Shown: positions 23,319-32,519, counted from the stretch's first letter. The stretch: DNA of 64,000 nucleotides from CAZPAV01 sp964584755 (GCA_964584755.1 CAZPAV010000007.1:7115-71114); one strand, 5' to 3'. Made by a program: numbers and translations. The notes: generated by a model not told the origin, from the letters alone.

Positions 23319-24256
23319 TCCCCGCGGCGGACGTCACCGCGGAGTACCTGGCGTTGCGGCGCCACGCCGGGATCGTCGTCGGCACCCACGGCGTCGTCTG
23401 GGTCGAGGGTGCCGACGCCCGGTCCTTCCTCGAGGGGATGCTGAGCGCGTCGATCGGTGAGGAGACGGGCCGGGTACGGCGCTCCCTCCTGTTGACGCCG
23501 CAGGGTCGGTTGCGCGCCCATCTCCACGTGCTCCCCGGCGAGGAGCGGGTCGGCCTCGTGGCCGACGCCGGGGTAGTCGAGACCGTCGTCGACGACCTCG
23601 CCAGGTTTCGGATCCGGGTCGACGTCGTGCTCTCGATCGAGCCGCGACCGCTGCTCGTGCTCTGGGGGCCGGCGGTCGACGGGGTGCTCGAGGCGGCCGG
23701 GTTGGCGCCGGCGGCGCCGGGGACGTGGCGGGACGGCGCGGTGGCGGTCGCCGATCTCCCCACCGTCCACGGGACGGTCCGTCGCGTCGGCCTGCTGGGG
23801 ACGGACGTCGCGGCCCTCGTCGCCGCCGGTGGGCGAACGGTCGGCGCGGAGGCGTACACCGCGGTACGGATCGAGGCCGGCGAGCCGGTGGTGGGAGTCG
23901 ACGTGGACGAGGGCACCATCCCCCAGGAGTCGGGCCTCGTCCCGGGAGCGGTCGACTTCGACAAGGGCTGCTATCTCGGGCAGGAGCTCGTGGCGAGGAT
24001 CGCGTCCCGCGGACACGTCAACCGGCACCTGCGTGGCGTCGTGCTCGAGGAGGCGGTGCTCCCCCCCGTGGGGGCCGAGGTCGTCGACGGCGAGCGCCCG
24101 GCCGGGACGATCACCTCGGTGGCCGAGTCCCTCGATCGACGCGCCCCCGTGGCGCTGGGACTCCTCCGTCGCGAGGTGGATCCGGGCGCCCGGGTGACCG
24201 TGCGCTGGCCGGGGGGGACCGCGTCGGCTCGTGTGGAGGGACTGCCGTTGTGTTGA
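23315..24256 (+). CDS. ygfZ: YgfZ/GcvT-like folate-binding protein
   Basis: A 313-residue folate-binding protein of the YgfZ/IBA57 group, which helps assemble or repair certain Fe-S enzymes. The family motif K-G-C-Y-x-G-Q-E is present as FDKGCYLGQELVAR, with the essential cysteine kept. It has the N-terminal GcvT-like fold (GVVWVEGADARSFLEGML) and the C-terminal small domain. GTG 23315 overlaps the trpE stop, so it is translationally coupled to trpE. The coupling probably reflects gene packing rather than a role in tryptophan synthesis. Confidence 0.92.
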   Translation: MIPAADVTAEYLALRRHAGIVVGTHGVVWVEGADARSFLEGMLSASIGEETGRVRRSLLLTPQGRLRAHLHVLPGEERVGLVADAGVVETVVDDLARFRIRVDVVLSIEPRPLLVLWGPAVDGVLEAAGLAPAAPGTWRDGAVAVADLPTVHGTVRRVGLLGTDVAALVAAGGRTVGAEAYTAVRIEAGEPVVGVDVDEGTIPQESGLVPGAVDFDKGCYLGQELVARIASRGHVNRHLRGVVLEEAVLPPVGAEVVDGERPAGTITSVAESLDRRAPVALGLLRREVDPGARVTVRWPGGTASARVEGLPLC

Positions 24257-24323
24257 CCGGGAGCTCATCCTCTCCTCACCGTTCTCGAACGGATCCGGCC
24301 GATACTCTCGAAGGGAGGTGGCG

Positions 24324-24998
24324 ATGACGAGCGGCGGGACGGTCCTCCTCATCGAGGACGAGGAGGACATCGCGGACATGCTCCGGCTCTCCTTCGAGAA
24401 GGAGGGGTTCCGGATCCTCCACGCCTCGACCGGGGAGGAGGGGCTCGAGCGACTGCGGGAACGGGAAGCCCGGGTCGTCCTGCTCGACATCGGCCTTCCC
24501 GGCATGGACGGGATCGAGGTGTGCCGGCGGATCCGGGCGCGTTCGGACGTCCCGGTCATCATGCTCACCGCCCGCGACGCCGAGGTCGACAAGATCGTGG
24601 GCCTCGAGATCGGCGCCGACGACTACGTCACGAAGCCCTTCTCCCCGCGGGAGCTCGTGGCGCGGGTGAAGGCCGTACTGCGGCGCAGCGAGGAGCGGCC
24701 GGTGCTTCCGCGGGTGATCGAGGTCGCGGGCTTCACGATCGACAGCGGTCGGAGAGAGGTCGTCACCCCCGACGGGACCACGGTGCGTCCCACCGCCCGT
24801 GAGTTCGACCTGCTGTGGTACCTCGCCGAGCATCGGGGCCTCGTCCTGTCGCGGGCGCAGATCCTCGAGGCGGTCTGGGGGTACGACTACTTCGGGGAGA
24901 CCCGCACCGTGGACGTTCACATCCGACAGCTTCGGAAGAAGCTCGACGGCATCCCCATCGAGACCGTCTGGGGTGTCGGCTACCGGCTCGAGAGCTGA
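24324..24998 (+). CDS. OmpR/PhoB-family response regulator
   Basis: A 224-residue two-component regulator. The receiver domain (about 5-118) has the acidic pair E11/D12, phosphoacceptor D55 in LLDIGLPGMDG, a T in MLTARD and K in YVTKPFSP. The C-terminal winged helix (about 130-224) ends TRTVDVHIRQLRKKL and GVGYRLES, the PhoB-type DNA-binding signature. SD GGGAGGTGG precedes ATG 24324. It overlaps the sensor kinase start (TGATG). The signal and targets are unknown. Confidence 0.95.
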   Translation: MTSGGTVLLIEDEEDIADMLRLSFEKEGFRILHASTGEEGLERLREREARVVLLDIGLPGMDGIEVCRRIRARSDVPVIMLTARDAEVDKIVGLEIGADDYVTKPFSPRELVARVKAVLRRSEERPVLPRVIEVAGFTIDSGRREVVTPDGTTVRPTAREFDLLWYLAEHRGLVLSRAQILEAVWGYDYFGETRTVDVHIRQLRKKLDGIPIETVWGVGYRLES

Positions 24999-26401
24999 TG
25001 CGCCGCAAGATCCTCGCCGGAGCGCTCGCGGTGGCCGTCGTGACGCTGTCGGTGGGGATCGTCGCCGTCGTCCTCATCCGCAGCTCCATCAGGGAGCGGG
25101 CCCAGGAGGAGCTCTTCCGTCAGGCCGAGGTGACCGCAGGGTTCCTCGAGGAGGAGCTGACGGGGATCACCGTCGACCCGACCCGGGTCGGTGCCGAGCA
25201 GCGTGCCGCGTGGCGGACGAAGGTGGCCGCGGTCCTGCGCCAGGCGCGGCTCGTGGGGGGGCACGACATCGTCGAGGCGGAGCTCGTGACCGGTGGCCGG
25301 TCGGTGAGCCTGGTGCGGAATCCGAAGCTGCTCTCCGTCCTCCCCGTCGGGACGCGGGAGCGTACCGTCGTCCGGGTCGAGGTGGACGGCACGCCGATGC
25401 TCGCCACGGTCCGGAGCTTCCCGTTCGGGCGACGATCCGAGATCGTCGTGGCCATCGGGCGCAGCGAACCACTCCTGCCGGTGCGGTTCGTCACCCGTAC
25501 GCTGCTGCTCGCCCTCGCCGTGGGGGCGGTCCTCGTCGTGGGGCTCGGTCTCTGGTTCGCGCGGAGCACGACGGGGCGGCTGCGACACCTGGAGGAGGCC
25601 TCGCTGCGACTCGCCGGCGGGGATCTCGCGGCCCGTGTCCCGGTGGAGGGTCACGACGAGCTCACCGCCCTGGCGCGGGCGTTCAACGAGATGGCCGACC
25701 AGCTCGAGGGGGTACGGCGGCGCGAACGGGACTTCCTCATGAGCGTGGGCCACGATCTCCGGACCCCGCTCACCTCCATCCGAGGGTACGCCGAGGCGCT
25801 CGACGCCGGCGACGTCACCGCCGAGGAGCTGCCGCGGGTCGCCGGCGTGCTGCACCGACAGACGGACCGCCTCGGCCGGCTCATCGAGGACCTCATGCTC
25901 CTCGCCCGGATCGAGTCCCGGGAGTTCACGATCCGGGCCGAGCCCGTCGATCTCGTCGCCCATCTCAAGGAGCTCGTCGACGGGTATAGGCCCCGGACCG
26001 ACGCGGCGCGGGTGCGCCTGTCCTTCGCGGGCGACCCGGACGTCGGGACGGTCCTCCTCGACCCGGACCGCATGGCGCAGATCTGCGGGAACCTGCTCGA
26101 CAACGCCCTGCGCTACACCCCCGAAGGAGGACGCGTCACCGTCGCGCTCCACCGCCGGGGCGGGGACGTCGAGCTCTCCATCGCCGACACCGGTCCGGGC
26201 ATCGACCCCGAGGATCTCCCTCGGGTCTTCGAGCGCCTCTACGTGGCACGCCGGTACCGGCCGGTCCGTCCCGAGGGCTCCGGCCTGGGGCTGGCCATCG
26301 TCAAGGAGCTCGTGGACGCGATGGGGGGGCGTGTCACCGTGGAGAGCAGGCCCGGTCACGGGACGGTGATCCGCGTCCTCGTGCCGGGCCCGCCGGCGTA
26401 A
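24998..26401 (+). CDS. Sensor histidine kinase (HAMP, HisKA, HATPase)
   Basis: A 467-residue membrane kinase partner of the preceding regulator. Helix 1 (about 8-27) and helix 2 (about 165-188) flank an extracytoplasmic sensor region of about 135 residues with no recognised fold. A HAMP domain follows (RLRHLEEASLRLAGGDLAARVP), then HisKA with H252 in VGHDLRTPLTSIRGY. The HATPase has the N box NLLDNALRYTP, G1 DTGPGI and G2 GSGLGLAIV. The start overlaps the regulator stop by one base, so the two are one operon. Confidence 0.95.
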   Translation: MRRKILAGALAVAVVTLSVGIVAVVLIRSSIRERAQEELFRQAEVTAGFLEEELTGITVDPTRVGAEQRAAWRTKVAAVLRQARLVGGHDIVEAELVTGGRSVSLVRNPKLLSVLPVGTRERTVVRVEVDGTPMLATVRSFPFGRRSEIVVAIGRSEPLLPVRFVTRTLLLALAVGAVLVVGLGLWFARSTTGRLRHLEEASLRLAGGDLAARVPVEGHDELTALARAFNEMADQLEGVRRRERDFLMSVGHDLRTPLTSIRGYAEALDAGDVTAEELPRVAGVLHRQTDRLGRLIEDLMLLARIESREFTIRAEPVDLVAHLKELVDGYRPRTDAARVRLSFAGDPDVGTVLLDPDRMAQICGNLLDNALRYTPEGGRVTVALHRRGGDVELSIADTGPGIDPEDLPRVFERLYVARRYRPVRPEGSGLGLAIVKELVDAMGGRVTVESRPGHGTVIRVLVPGPPA

Positions 26402-26416
26402 CCTTGGCGCTCGGTC

Positions 26417-26737
26417 ATGACCCTTCGGACACGGTCCACCGTCCTCGCCGTCCTCCTGGCGCTGCTCCTCGCCGCGTGCAGCGACGCCACGAGCGGGCTC
26501 ACGGGGGCGGCGCTGTACGAGCGGGCCTGTGCCTCCTGCCACGGCCGTGACCTCGGCGGGGGCATCGGGCCGGCGCTCGGGCCGGGGAGCACCGCGGACC
26601 TGTCGCTCGACGACGCGCAGATCGCCGGCGCGATCCGGGTGGGACCCGGATCCATGCCGCCCTTCGCTCGGCTCACCGACGCCCAGGTGGCGAGCCTGGT
26701 CCGCTACCTCCGGGAGGTCCAGGCCGGGTCGCGATGA
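26417..26737 (+). CDS. Lipoprotein mono-heme cytochrome c
   Basis: A 106-residue electron carrier anchored outside the membrane. It has a lipoprotein signal ending LLLAACS (lipobox LAAC). The heme motif CASCH is followed by GRDLGGGIGPALG, and the axial methionine is likely in GSMPPFARLTD. The final helix LVRYLREV is typical of class-I cytochromes. Its electron partners are not in the window. TAACCT (26399-26404) lies 12 nt upstream and overlaps the kinase stop. CcdA, encoded about 5 kb away, could serve its maturation. Confidence 0.88.
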   Translation: MTLRTRSTVLAVLLALLLAACSDATSGLTGAALYERACASCHGRDLGGGIGPALGPGSTADLSLDDAQIAGAIRVGPGSMPPFARLTDAQVASLVRYLREVQAGSR

Positions 26738-26762
26738 GACGGCGCCGGCGTACCATGCGGGG

Positions 26763-27530
26763 ATGTTGCGGGAGATCCTCGCGGTGGCGGCGGAGCGGGC
26801 GGGCCGGGTGGCGACCCGGGCCGCCGAGCTCGAGGAGGCCGCCCGCCGTGCCCCGTTTCCGCCGTCGTTCCGCGCCGCCGTCGGCGGGCCCGGCCTGGCG
26901 GTCGTCGCCGAGGTGAAGCGTCGCTCCCCCTCGGCGGGCGTGCTCGCCGCGGCCCTCGACCCGGCCCGGCAGGCGGAGGCGTACGCGGCCGGAGGGGCCG
27001 CCGCGGTGAGCGTCCTCACCGAACCGCGCTTCTTCGACGGCTCGCTCGAGGATCTCGAGGCGGTGGGGCGGCACGTCGAGCTGCCGCTGCTGCGGAAGGA
27101 CTTCATCCTCCATCCGGCCCAGGTGTGGGAGGCGCGGGCGGCAGGGGCGGCCGCGGTGCTGCTCATCGTCGCCGCGCTCGACGACACGCTCCTGAGGCGA
27201 CTCCTCGCCACGGTCGACGAGGCCGGGATCGAGGCCCTGGTGGAGGTCCACGACGAGCGGGAGCTCGCCCGGGCCCTCGAGGCCGGCGCGACCCTCGTCG
27301 GGGTGAACAACCGGGACCTCGCCACCTTCCGCACCGACCTCACGGTCGCGGAGCGCCTCGCCGCGGAGTTCCCCCCCGAGGTGCAACGGGTGGCGGAGAG
27401 CGGTATCAGCGGCGTCGCCGCGGCGCGACGGATGGCCGCGGCGGGGTACGACGCCGTCCTCGTCGGGGAGGCGCTCGTCCGGGCCGCCGATCCCGCCGCG
27501 ACGATCCGCGAGCTGCGGGCGGCCACGTGA
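26763..27530 (+). CDS. trpC: Indole-3-glycerol phosphate synthase
   Basis: Converts CdRP to indole-3-glycerol phosphate. The 255-residue TIM barrel has VVAEVKRRSPSAG, LRKDFILHPAQVWEA, the LVEVHDERELARAL segment, GVNNRDLATF and VAESGI, the full set of active-site motifs. Start ATG 26763 lies 6 nt after TACCAT (26751-26756), a leaderless-type start. It heads trpCFBA with overlapping coding ends. Confidence 0.95.
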   Translation: MLREILAVAAERAGRVATRAAELEEAARRAPFPPSFRAAVGGPGLAVVAEVKRRSPSAGVLAAALDPARQAEAYAAGGAAAVSVLTEPRFFDGSLEDLEAVGRHVELPLLRKDFILHPAQVWEARAAGAAAVLLIVAALDDTLLRRLLATVDEAGIEALVEVHDERELARALEAGATLVGVNNRDLATFRTDLTVAERLAAEFPPEVQRVAESGISGVAAARRMAAAGYDAVLVGEALVRAADPAATIRELRAAT

Positions 27531-28135
27531 CCTGGGTCAAGGTGTGCGGACTGACGCGGGAGGCGGACGTGGCGCTCGCTGTGGAGGCCGGGGCCGATGC
27601 CGTCGGGTTCGTCGTGTCGGACCGGTCCCCGCGGGGGATCTCGGTGGCACGGGCCGCGGCGCTCATGGAGGGCGTGCCCCGAGTGCGGGTCGTCGTCACC
27701 GTCGACGTGCCGCCGGCGGTGGCGGTGAGGATCCTCGAGGCGACCGGGGCGGACGGGATCCAGCCCCACGGCCGGCACGGGGAGGCGGTGGCGGAGGTCG
27801 CGCACCGCCGGGGGTCGTTCGTGCTGCGCCCGATCCCGGTGGCCGCGGAGGGCCCGCTCCTCGATCCGTCGGAGGTGCCGGAGGAGCAGGTGCCCATCTT
27901 CGACGTGGCCGATCCTCGTCACGGCGGCACGGGCAGGCGCCTCGACTGGTCGTCCCTGCCCGCCGTGCACCGCCGCTTCGTCCTCGCCGGGGGACTGGGA
28001 CCGGCGAACGTGGCCGCCGCGGTGCGAGAGGTGCGCCCCTGGGGGGTGGACGCCTCCTCCGGACTGGAGGCCGCGCCGGGCGTGAAGGATCGCGGTAAGG
28101 TCGTCGCCTTCATCGAGGAGGCGAAGCGGGCGTGA
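27527..28135 (+). CDS. trpF: Phosphoribosylanthranilate isomerase
   Basis: Catalyses the Amadori rearrangement of PRA to CdRP. The 202-residue protein begins WVKVCGLT, with the catalytic Cys of the VCGLT motif, and has VGFVVSDRSPRG, the DGIQPHG segment and FVLAGGLGPANVAAAV. The usual acid near strand 6 is in the IFDVADPRHGGTGRRLDW region. The GTG start overlaps the trpC stop (GTGA), so the genes are coupled. Confidence 0.94.
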   Translation: MTWVKVCGLTREADVALAVEAGADAVGFVVSDRSPRGISVARAAALMEGVPRVRVVVTVDVPPAVAVRILEATGADGIQPHGRHGEAVAEVAHRRGSFVLRPIPVAAEGPLLDPSEVPEEQVPIFDVADPRHGGTGRRLDWSSLPAVHRRFVLAGGLGPANVAAAVREVRPWGVDASSGLEAAPGVKDRGKVVAFIEEAKRA

Positions 28136-29319
28136 GACGGATGGCCCGACCGGACGAGCGGGGGCGGTTCGGCGCGTACGGGGGTCGGTTCGCTCCCGAG
28201 ACGCTCATGCCGGCGCTCGCCGAGCTGGAGGCCGCGTTCGAGGAGGCGCGGGCCGACCCGGCGTTCGCGAGCGAGCTCGCCGGTCTCCTGGCGGACTTCG
28301 TGGGACGCCCCACGCCCGTGTACCGGGCCGCCCGCCTCTCGGAGCGGCTCGGTGTCGACCTGTGGCTGAAGCGCGAGGACCTCGCCCACACCGGCGCCCA
28401 CAAGATCAACAACACGATCGGTCAGGCGCTGCTCACCCGGCGGATGGGGAAACCCCGGGTGATCGCCGAGACGGGAGCCGGCCAGCACGGAGTGGCGACC
28501 GCGACGGCGTGCGCCCTGCTCGGGCTCGAGTGCGTCGTGTACATGGGGACGAAGGACGTGGAGCGGCAGGCGCTGAACGTCTACCGCATGCGGCTCCTCG
28601 GCGCCGATGTCGTTCCCGTCTCCGCCGGTGCGGGGACGCTCAAGGACGCCGTGTCTGAGGCGATGCGGGACTGGGTGGCCTCGGTGGAGCGCACCCACTA
28701 CATCATCGGGTCGGTCGTCGGGCCGCATCCCTTCCCGTGGATCGTCCGCGAGTTCCAGAAGGTCATCGGCGAGGAGTTGCGGGTGCAGCTCGACGGGAGC
28801 CCCGGCCGCCCGCGCCCCGACGTCGTGGTCGCCTGCGTCGGCGGCGGTTCGAACGCCATGGGGATCTTCTACCCGCTCGTCGAGACGCCGGGACTGGACC
28901 TCGTCGGGGTGGAGGCGGCCGGGCACGGTCTCACCACGGGGGAGCACGGAGCCTCGCTCGGCGCCGGCTCCCCGGGTGTGCTCCACGGCGCCATGACGTA
29001 CCTCCTCCAGGACGATGCCGGTCAGGTGCTCGAGGCCCACTCCGTCTCCGCGGGACTCGACTACCCGGGGGTGGGGCCGGAGCACGCCTACTTCAAGGAC
29101 GCCGGAGTGGTGCGGTACGAATCGGCCACCGACGCCGAGGCGCTCGCTGCCTTCCACCTCCTCGCCGAGACCGAGGGCATCATCCCCGCCCTGGAGTCGG
29201 CCCACGGGCTGGCCTGGATCGTCCGGGAGGCCGCGACCCTCGCCGGGAGGACGGTCGTCCTCAACCTCTCGGGGCGGGGCGACAAGGACGTGCGACAGGT
29301 GGCGGCACTCGATGGCTGA
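28132..29319 (+). CDS. trpB: Tryptophan synthase beta chain
   Basis: Condenses indole with serine, PLP-dependent. The PLP lysine is in HTGAHKINNTIGQ (K91 from GTG 28132). Other motifs are ETGAGQHGVATATACA, VYMGTKDVERQALNV, the phosphate-binding GGGSNAMG and LSGRGDKD. The length of 395 residues is normal for TrpB1. GTG 28132 overlaps the trpF stop; ATG 28141 is an alternative that loses only three residues. The end overlaps the trpA start by 8 nt. Confidence 0.96.
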   Translation: MRRMARPDERGRFGAYGGRFAPETLMPALAELEAAFEEARADPAFASELAGLLADFVGRPTPVYRAARLSERLGVDLWLKREDLAHTGAHKINNTIGQALLTRRMGKPRVIAETGAGQHGVATATACALLGLECVVYMGTKDVERQALNVYRMRLLGADVVPVSAGAGTLKDAVSEAMRDWVASVERTHYIIGSVVGPHPFPWIVREFQKVIGEELRVQLDGSPGRPRPDVVVACVGGGSNAMGIFYPLVETPGLDLVGVEAAGHGLTTGEHGASLGAGSPGVLHGAMTYLLQDDAGQVLEAHSVSAGLDYPGVGPEHAYFKDAGVVRYESATDAEALAAFHLLAETEGIIPALESAHGLAWIVREAATLAGRTVVLNLSGRGDKDVRQVAALDG

Positions 29320-30127
29320 GCGTGGGACGGACCGGATCGGCAGGATGTTCGGCGAGGCCCGGAGCCGCGGGCGTGCCGTGCTGCTGCCGTACCTCACCGC
29401 CGGGCTCCCCGATGCGGCGGCGTCCGTCGATCTGTTCGCCGCGATGGCGGAGGCGGGAGCCGACGGGTTCGAGGTCGGGATCCCCTACGCGGATCCCCTC
29501 ATGGACGGTCCGGTGATCCAGGAGGCGGCGAGTCGAGCCCTGCGCGGTGGCGTCTCCCTCGATCGCGCCTTCGGCGTCGTCGCGCGCGTCGTGGAGCGCA
29601 CCGGGAAGCCGGTGTTCGTCATGACGTACGTGAATCCCGTGCTGCGACGGGGGATCGACGTCTTCGCCCGCCGCGTCGCCGACGCCGGAGCGGTCGGCGT
29701 CATCGTGGCCGACCTCCCCGCCGACGAGGCGAGGCCGTTTCGGGCGGCCGCGGACGCGGCGGGCATCGGCATGGTGCTCTTCGCGGCGCCGACGACGACC
29801 GACGAGCGCCTGCGACGGGTCGTCGCCGCCGATCCCGCGTTCATCTACGGGATCGCGGAGCTCGGGGTCACGGGGGAGCGAGCGGCGGGGTCCTCGCTGG
29901 CGGCGGCGCTCTCGGCCCGCGTGCGGGCGCTCACCTCGATCCCGCTCGTGCTCGGCGTGGGCATCTCCACCCCGGCGCAGGCCGCCGCGGCGGCCCGGCT
30001 CGGCGACGGCGTCATCGTGGGCTCGGCGCTCGTGCGTCGGGTGCTCGAGGCGGGCGGGGCCCGGGAGGCGGCGGAGGCCCTCGCGGCCGCCGTGACCGAT
30101 CTCTCCCGCGCCATGGAACGGGGGTGA
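29312..30127 (+). CDS. trpA: Tryptophan synthase alpha chain
   Basis: Cleaves indole-3-glycerol phosphate to indole, which is channelled to TrpB. The 271-residue TIM barrel has the catalytic Glu and Asp in FEVGIPYADPLMDGP, the VADLPADEA segment and GVGISTPAQA for phosphate binding. The start lies inside the trpB end (8-nt overlap). It is the last gene of the trpCFBA block. trpD and trpG are not in this window. Confidence 0.95.
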   Translation: MAERGTDRIGRMFGEARSRGRAVLLPYLTAGLPDAAASVDLFAAMAEAGADGFEVGIPYADPLMDGPVIQEAASRALRGGVSLDRAFGVVARVVERTGKPVFVMTYVNPVLRRGIDVFARRVADAGAVGVIVADLPADEARPFRAAADAAGIGMVLFAAPTTTDERLRRVVAADPAFIYGIAELGVTGERAAGSSLAAALSARVRALTSIPLVLGVGISTPAQAAAAARLGDGVIVGSALVRRVLEAGGAREAAEALAAAVTDLSRAMERG

Positions 30128-30191
30128 ACTCCTTCAGGGGGCCGCCGATCCGACCGATGACGCGGGATGAGCTCCGGCAGGGACGGCGCGG

Positions 30192-30274
30192 TACCGGGAG
30201 TGGGATTCGAACCCACACGGGCTGTCGCCCAGCGGATTTTGAGTCCGCCGCGTCTTCCGTTCCGCCATCCCGGC
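30192..30274 (-). tRNA. tRNA-Leu (anticodon CAA)
   Basis: The minus strand folds into a class-II tRNA of 83 nt. The acceptor stem pairs GCCGGGA with TCCCGGT. The anticodon stem GCGGA/TCCGC encloses the loop CTCAAAA, giving anticodon CAA (UUG codon). A long variable arm (GGGCGACAGCCC) identifies leucine rather than serine by its shape. The T arm is GTGGGTTCGAATCCCAC. The discriminator is A and CCA is not fully encoded (ACCGC follows). Confidence 0.95.
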
Positions 30275-30358
30275 CGGGGACGCAACAGTGTAGGGGCCCT
30301 TCCCGAAACCGCCCCGGACGACTACACTGCGTGGTCAGAGCGCCGAATCAGGGGAGAG

Positions 30359-30979
30359 ATGGACACCGTCCGTAGTCGAGCGCCGCGACGAGAGGAACGG
30401 GGGGCCGCCCTCGTCGAGATGGCGCTCGTCGTGCCGATCCTCCTCATGATCCTCTTCGGGATCATCGAGCTCGGCATCGCCTTTCGCGATCGCCTGACCA
30501 TCGGGAACGGGACCCAGACGGCGGCGCGCGTCGGTACCGCCATGGGCCAGCAGAGCGACGCCGACCTCCGCATGTTGCAATCCCTCGAGCAGACCCTCGC
30601 CAACCTGCCCGGCAGCGGCGTGGGGATCGTGGTGTACGTCGACATCTTCAAGGCCGACGCCAACGGCGACCCGGTGAGCGGATCGGTGAACCGCTACTAC
30701 TACCAGTACCAGCAGGGCGCCACCTGCTACTGGAACCCCTGTCCCGATCCCGACGCCGGCTACTCGGGATGGGACTGGCCGCCGTCGTCGCGCAACATCG
30801 CGGTGGGGAACCTCGACACGCTGGGGGTGAAGGTCGTCTACGGCCACACCTGGATCACCGGCGGCATCGTTCCCCTCCCCAACGTGCAGTGCGACAACGG
30901 AACGCCCCCGACGAACTGTTGGGCCGACACCGCCCTCATGCGGATGGAGCCCCAGCAGTTCGGCCTCTCGGGATCCTGA
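30359..30979 (+). CDS. TadE-like pilus assembly protein
   Basis: A 206-residue TadE-type pseudopilin. The N-terminus RGAALVEMALVVPILLMILFGIIELG has the TadE signature (basic start, E in the helix, P then hydrophobic run); processing by a prepilin peptidase is likely. The extracellular part is rich in Tyr and Trp with four Cys. SD GGGGAGAG lies before ATG 30359, and TACACT (30323-30328) may be the promoter. It is followed 4 nt later by the TadG-like gene. Confidence 0.87.
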   Translation: MDTVRSRAPRREERGAALVEMALVVPILLMILFGIIELGIAFRDRLTIGNGTQTAARVGTAMGQQSDADLRMLQSLEQTLANLPGSGVGIVVYVDIFKADANGDPVSGSVNRYYYQYQQGATCYWNPCPDPDAGYSGWDWPPSSRNIAVGNLDTLGVKVVYGHTWITGGIVPLPNVQCDNGTPPTNCWADTALMRMEPQQFGLSGS

Positions 30980-30983
30980 CCTC

Positions 30984-32519
30984 ATGGACCGAACCCCGCC
31001 GCAGCGCCGATCCGACGAACGGGGGACCGTCGTCGTCCTCACCGCCCTGCTCCTCGTCACCCTGCTCGGCATGGCCGCGTTCGCGGTGGACCTCGGGTGG
31101 CTCTACGTGAACCAGCTCAAGGTGCGCAAGGCGGCGGAGGCGGCGGCACTCGCCGGTGTCGTCCACATGCCGCTCCCCAACTGTGCCGCTCCCGACGCCG
31201 GCACCGACCCGTACACGGCGGCGCTCGCCATCGCCCAGGCGAACGGCTACGTGGACGGCGCGGGTGGCGTCACCGTCACCCCGGCCCAGGGCGACACCTG
31301 CAACCAGCTCAAGGTGACCATCGACACGAGCGTCGGAACGTTCTTCATGCGGGTCTTCGGGATCGACACGGTGGCCATCACCCAGTCGGCCACCGCCGAG
31401 CAACTCCCTCCGCTGAAGATCGGCAGCGACGAGTCGTTCCTCGGCACCGACCCCACGGTCTCCGGCCGGACGGTCGACTTCTGGCTGGCGGTGAACGGGA
31501 GGCGGAAGCGGAAGGCGGACGGCGACCCGTACGGAACGAACTGCATCCAGAGCTTCTGCACCTCGACGGACAACCCCGAGTCGCGCCAACCCTCCTACTA
31601 CTACGCGGTGGACGTCCCTGCCGCCGACGCGGGGAAGTCCCTCTCGGTCCAGGTGTACGACGGGGTCCTGTGGCAGGAGAACTGGAGCGTCTACCCGGTG
31701 CCGGGCACCCCGGGCGACAACTCGCCCCTCGGGGCCACCTTCGGCACCCAGGAGTACACGGTGCACTTCCGCCTGTACCCGCCCGACAGCACTCCCAGCG
31801 ACTGGACGGACAACTCGAGTCACTCCTCCGCCGTCTGCTCCTCGACGTTCCACTACGTCGCGAACGGCGCGTCGAGCTACCGCTGGGACACCCTCGGAGG
31901 GTGTCCCGTCACCGCGCAGCAGGGTCTCTACGTCCTCGAGGTGGAGAACCCCCTCTACACGTGGTCGAACGCGTGGTACGAGGAGTACGAGGACGTCACG
32001 ATCAACGCCTTCTCCCTGCGGGCGCTCGTCGACGGGAGCACGTCGAACGACGTCGCGGTGTACGGGCTCGGCTCCATGTCCATCTGGACGTTCGAACAGG
32101 GGAGCCATCCCACCTTCAAGATCGTGAAGCTCCCGCAGGAGTACGCCGGACAGCGCCTCCTGTTGCGGCTCTTCGACGCCGGCGACTTCTCGGGGAACGC
32201 CGACCTGCGCATCACCGGCGAGCTGGCGAACGTCGACTGCCAGTACCGGGTCATCGACGGCGACACCGGGAACGTCATCCGGGACTGGGGCCCCGACGAC
32301 GGGGAGAGCGGCTGCTACCTCAGCATCCAGAACACCGGAAGCGGAGCCGAGTTCCAAGGGGACTGGGTCGAGCTCTCCTTCGACGTCCCCGGCGACTACA
32401 CGTGCAGCGCGGGGTGCTGGGTGTACGTCGACTACGACTTCAGCGGCGCCAGCGACATCGGGGAGCGCACCACCTGGGAGGCCTACATCAACGGCCAGCC
32501 CATCCACCTCGTTCAGTAG
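30984..32519 (+). CDS. TadG-like pilus protein with large extracellular domain
   Basis: A 511-residue protein. Residues about 12-60 (RGTVVVLTALLLVTLLGMAAFAVDLGWLYVNQ, then KVRKAAEAAALAG) are the TadG/Flp-associated N-terminal signature. It is anchored by one helix. The remaining 400 or so residues are beta-rich, with many Trp, Tyr, Asp and Cys residues, and probably sit outside the cell. I find no known adhesin or protease motif there. It is in the same operon as the TadE-like gene and may contribute to minor pilus components or cell-surface attachment. Confidence 0.82.
   Translation: MDRTPPQRRSDERGTVVVLTALLLVTLLGMAAFAVDLGWLYVNQLKVRKAAEAAALAGVVHMPLPNCAAPDAGTDPYTAALAIAQANGYVDGAGGVTVTPAQGDTCNQLKVTIDTSVGTFFMRVFGIDTVAITQSATAEQLPPLKIGSDESFLGTDPTVSGRTVDFWLAVNGRRKRKADGDPYGTNCIQSFCTSTDNPESRQPSYYYAVDVPAADAGKSLSVQVYDGVLWQENWSVYPVPGTPGDNSPLGATFGTQEYTVHFRLYPPDSTPSDWTDNSSHSSAVCSSTFHYVANGASSYRWDTLGGCPVTAQQGLYVLEVENPLYTWSNAWYEEYEDVTINAFSLRALVDGSTSNDVAVYGLGSMSIWTFEQGSHPTFKIVKLPQEYAGQRLLLRLFDAGDFSGNADLRITGELANVDCQYRVIDGDTGNVIRDWGPDDGESGCYLSIQNTGSGAEFQGDWVELSFDVPGDYTCSAGCWVYVDYDFSGASDIGERTTWEAYINGQPIHLVQ

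Noticed and set aside
26399..26416. TAACCT before the cytochrome c gene as a leaderless promoter
   Set aside because: Spacing of 12 nt is longer than in the 6-8 nt group, and it overlaps the upstream stop codon; it may give a very short leader instead.
24980..27970. Long minus-strand frame opposite the histidine kinase and trpC
   Set aside because: Low-complexity antisense frame, no motifs, no start signal.
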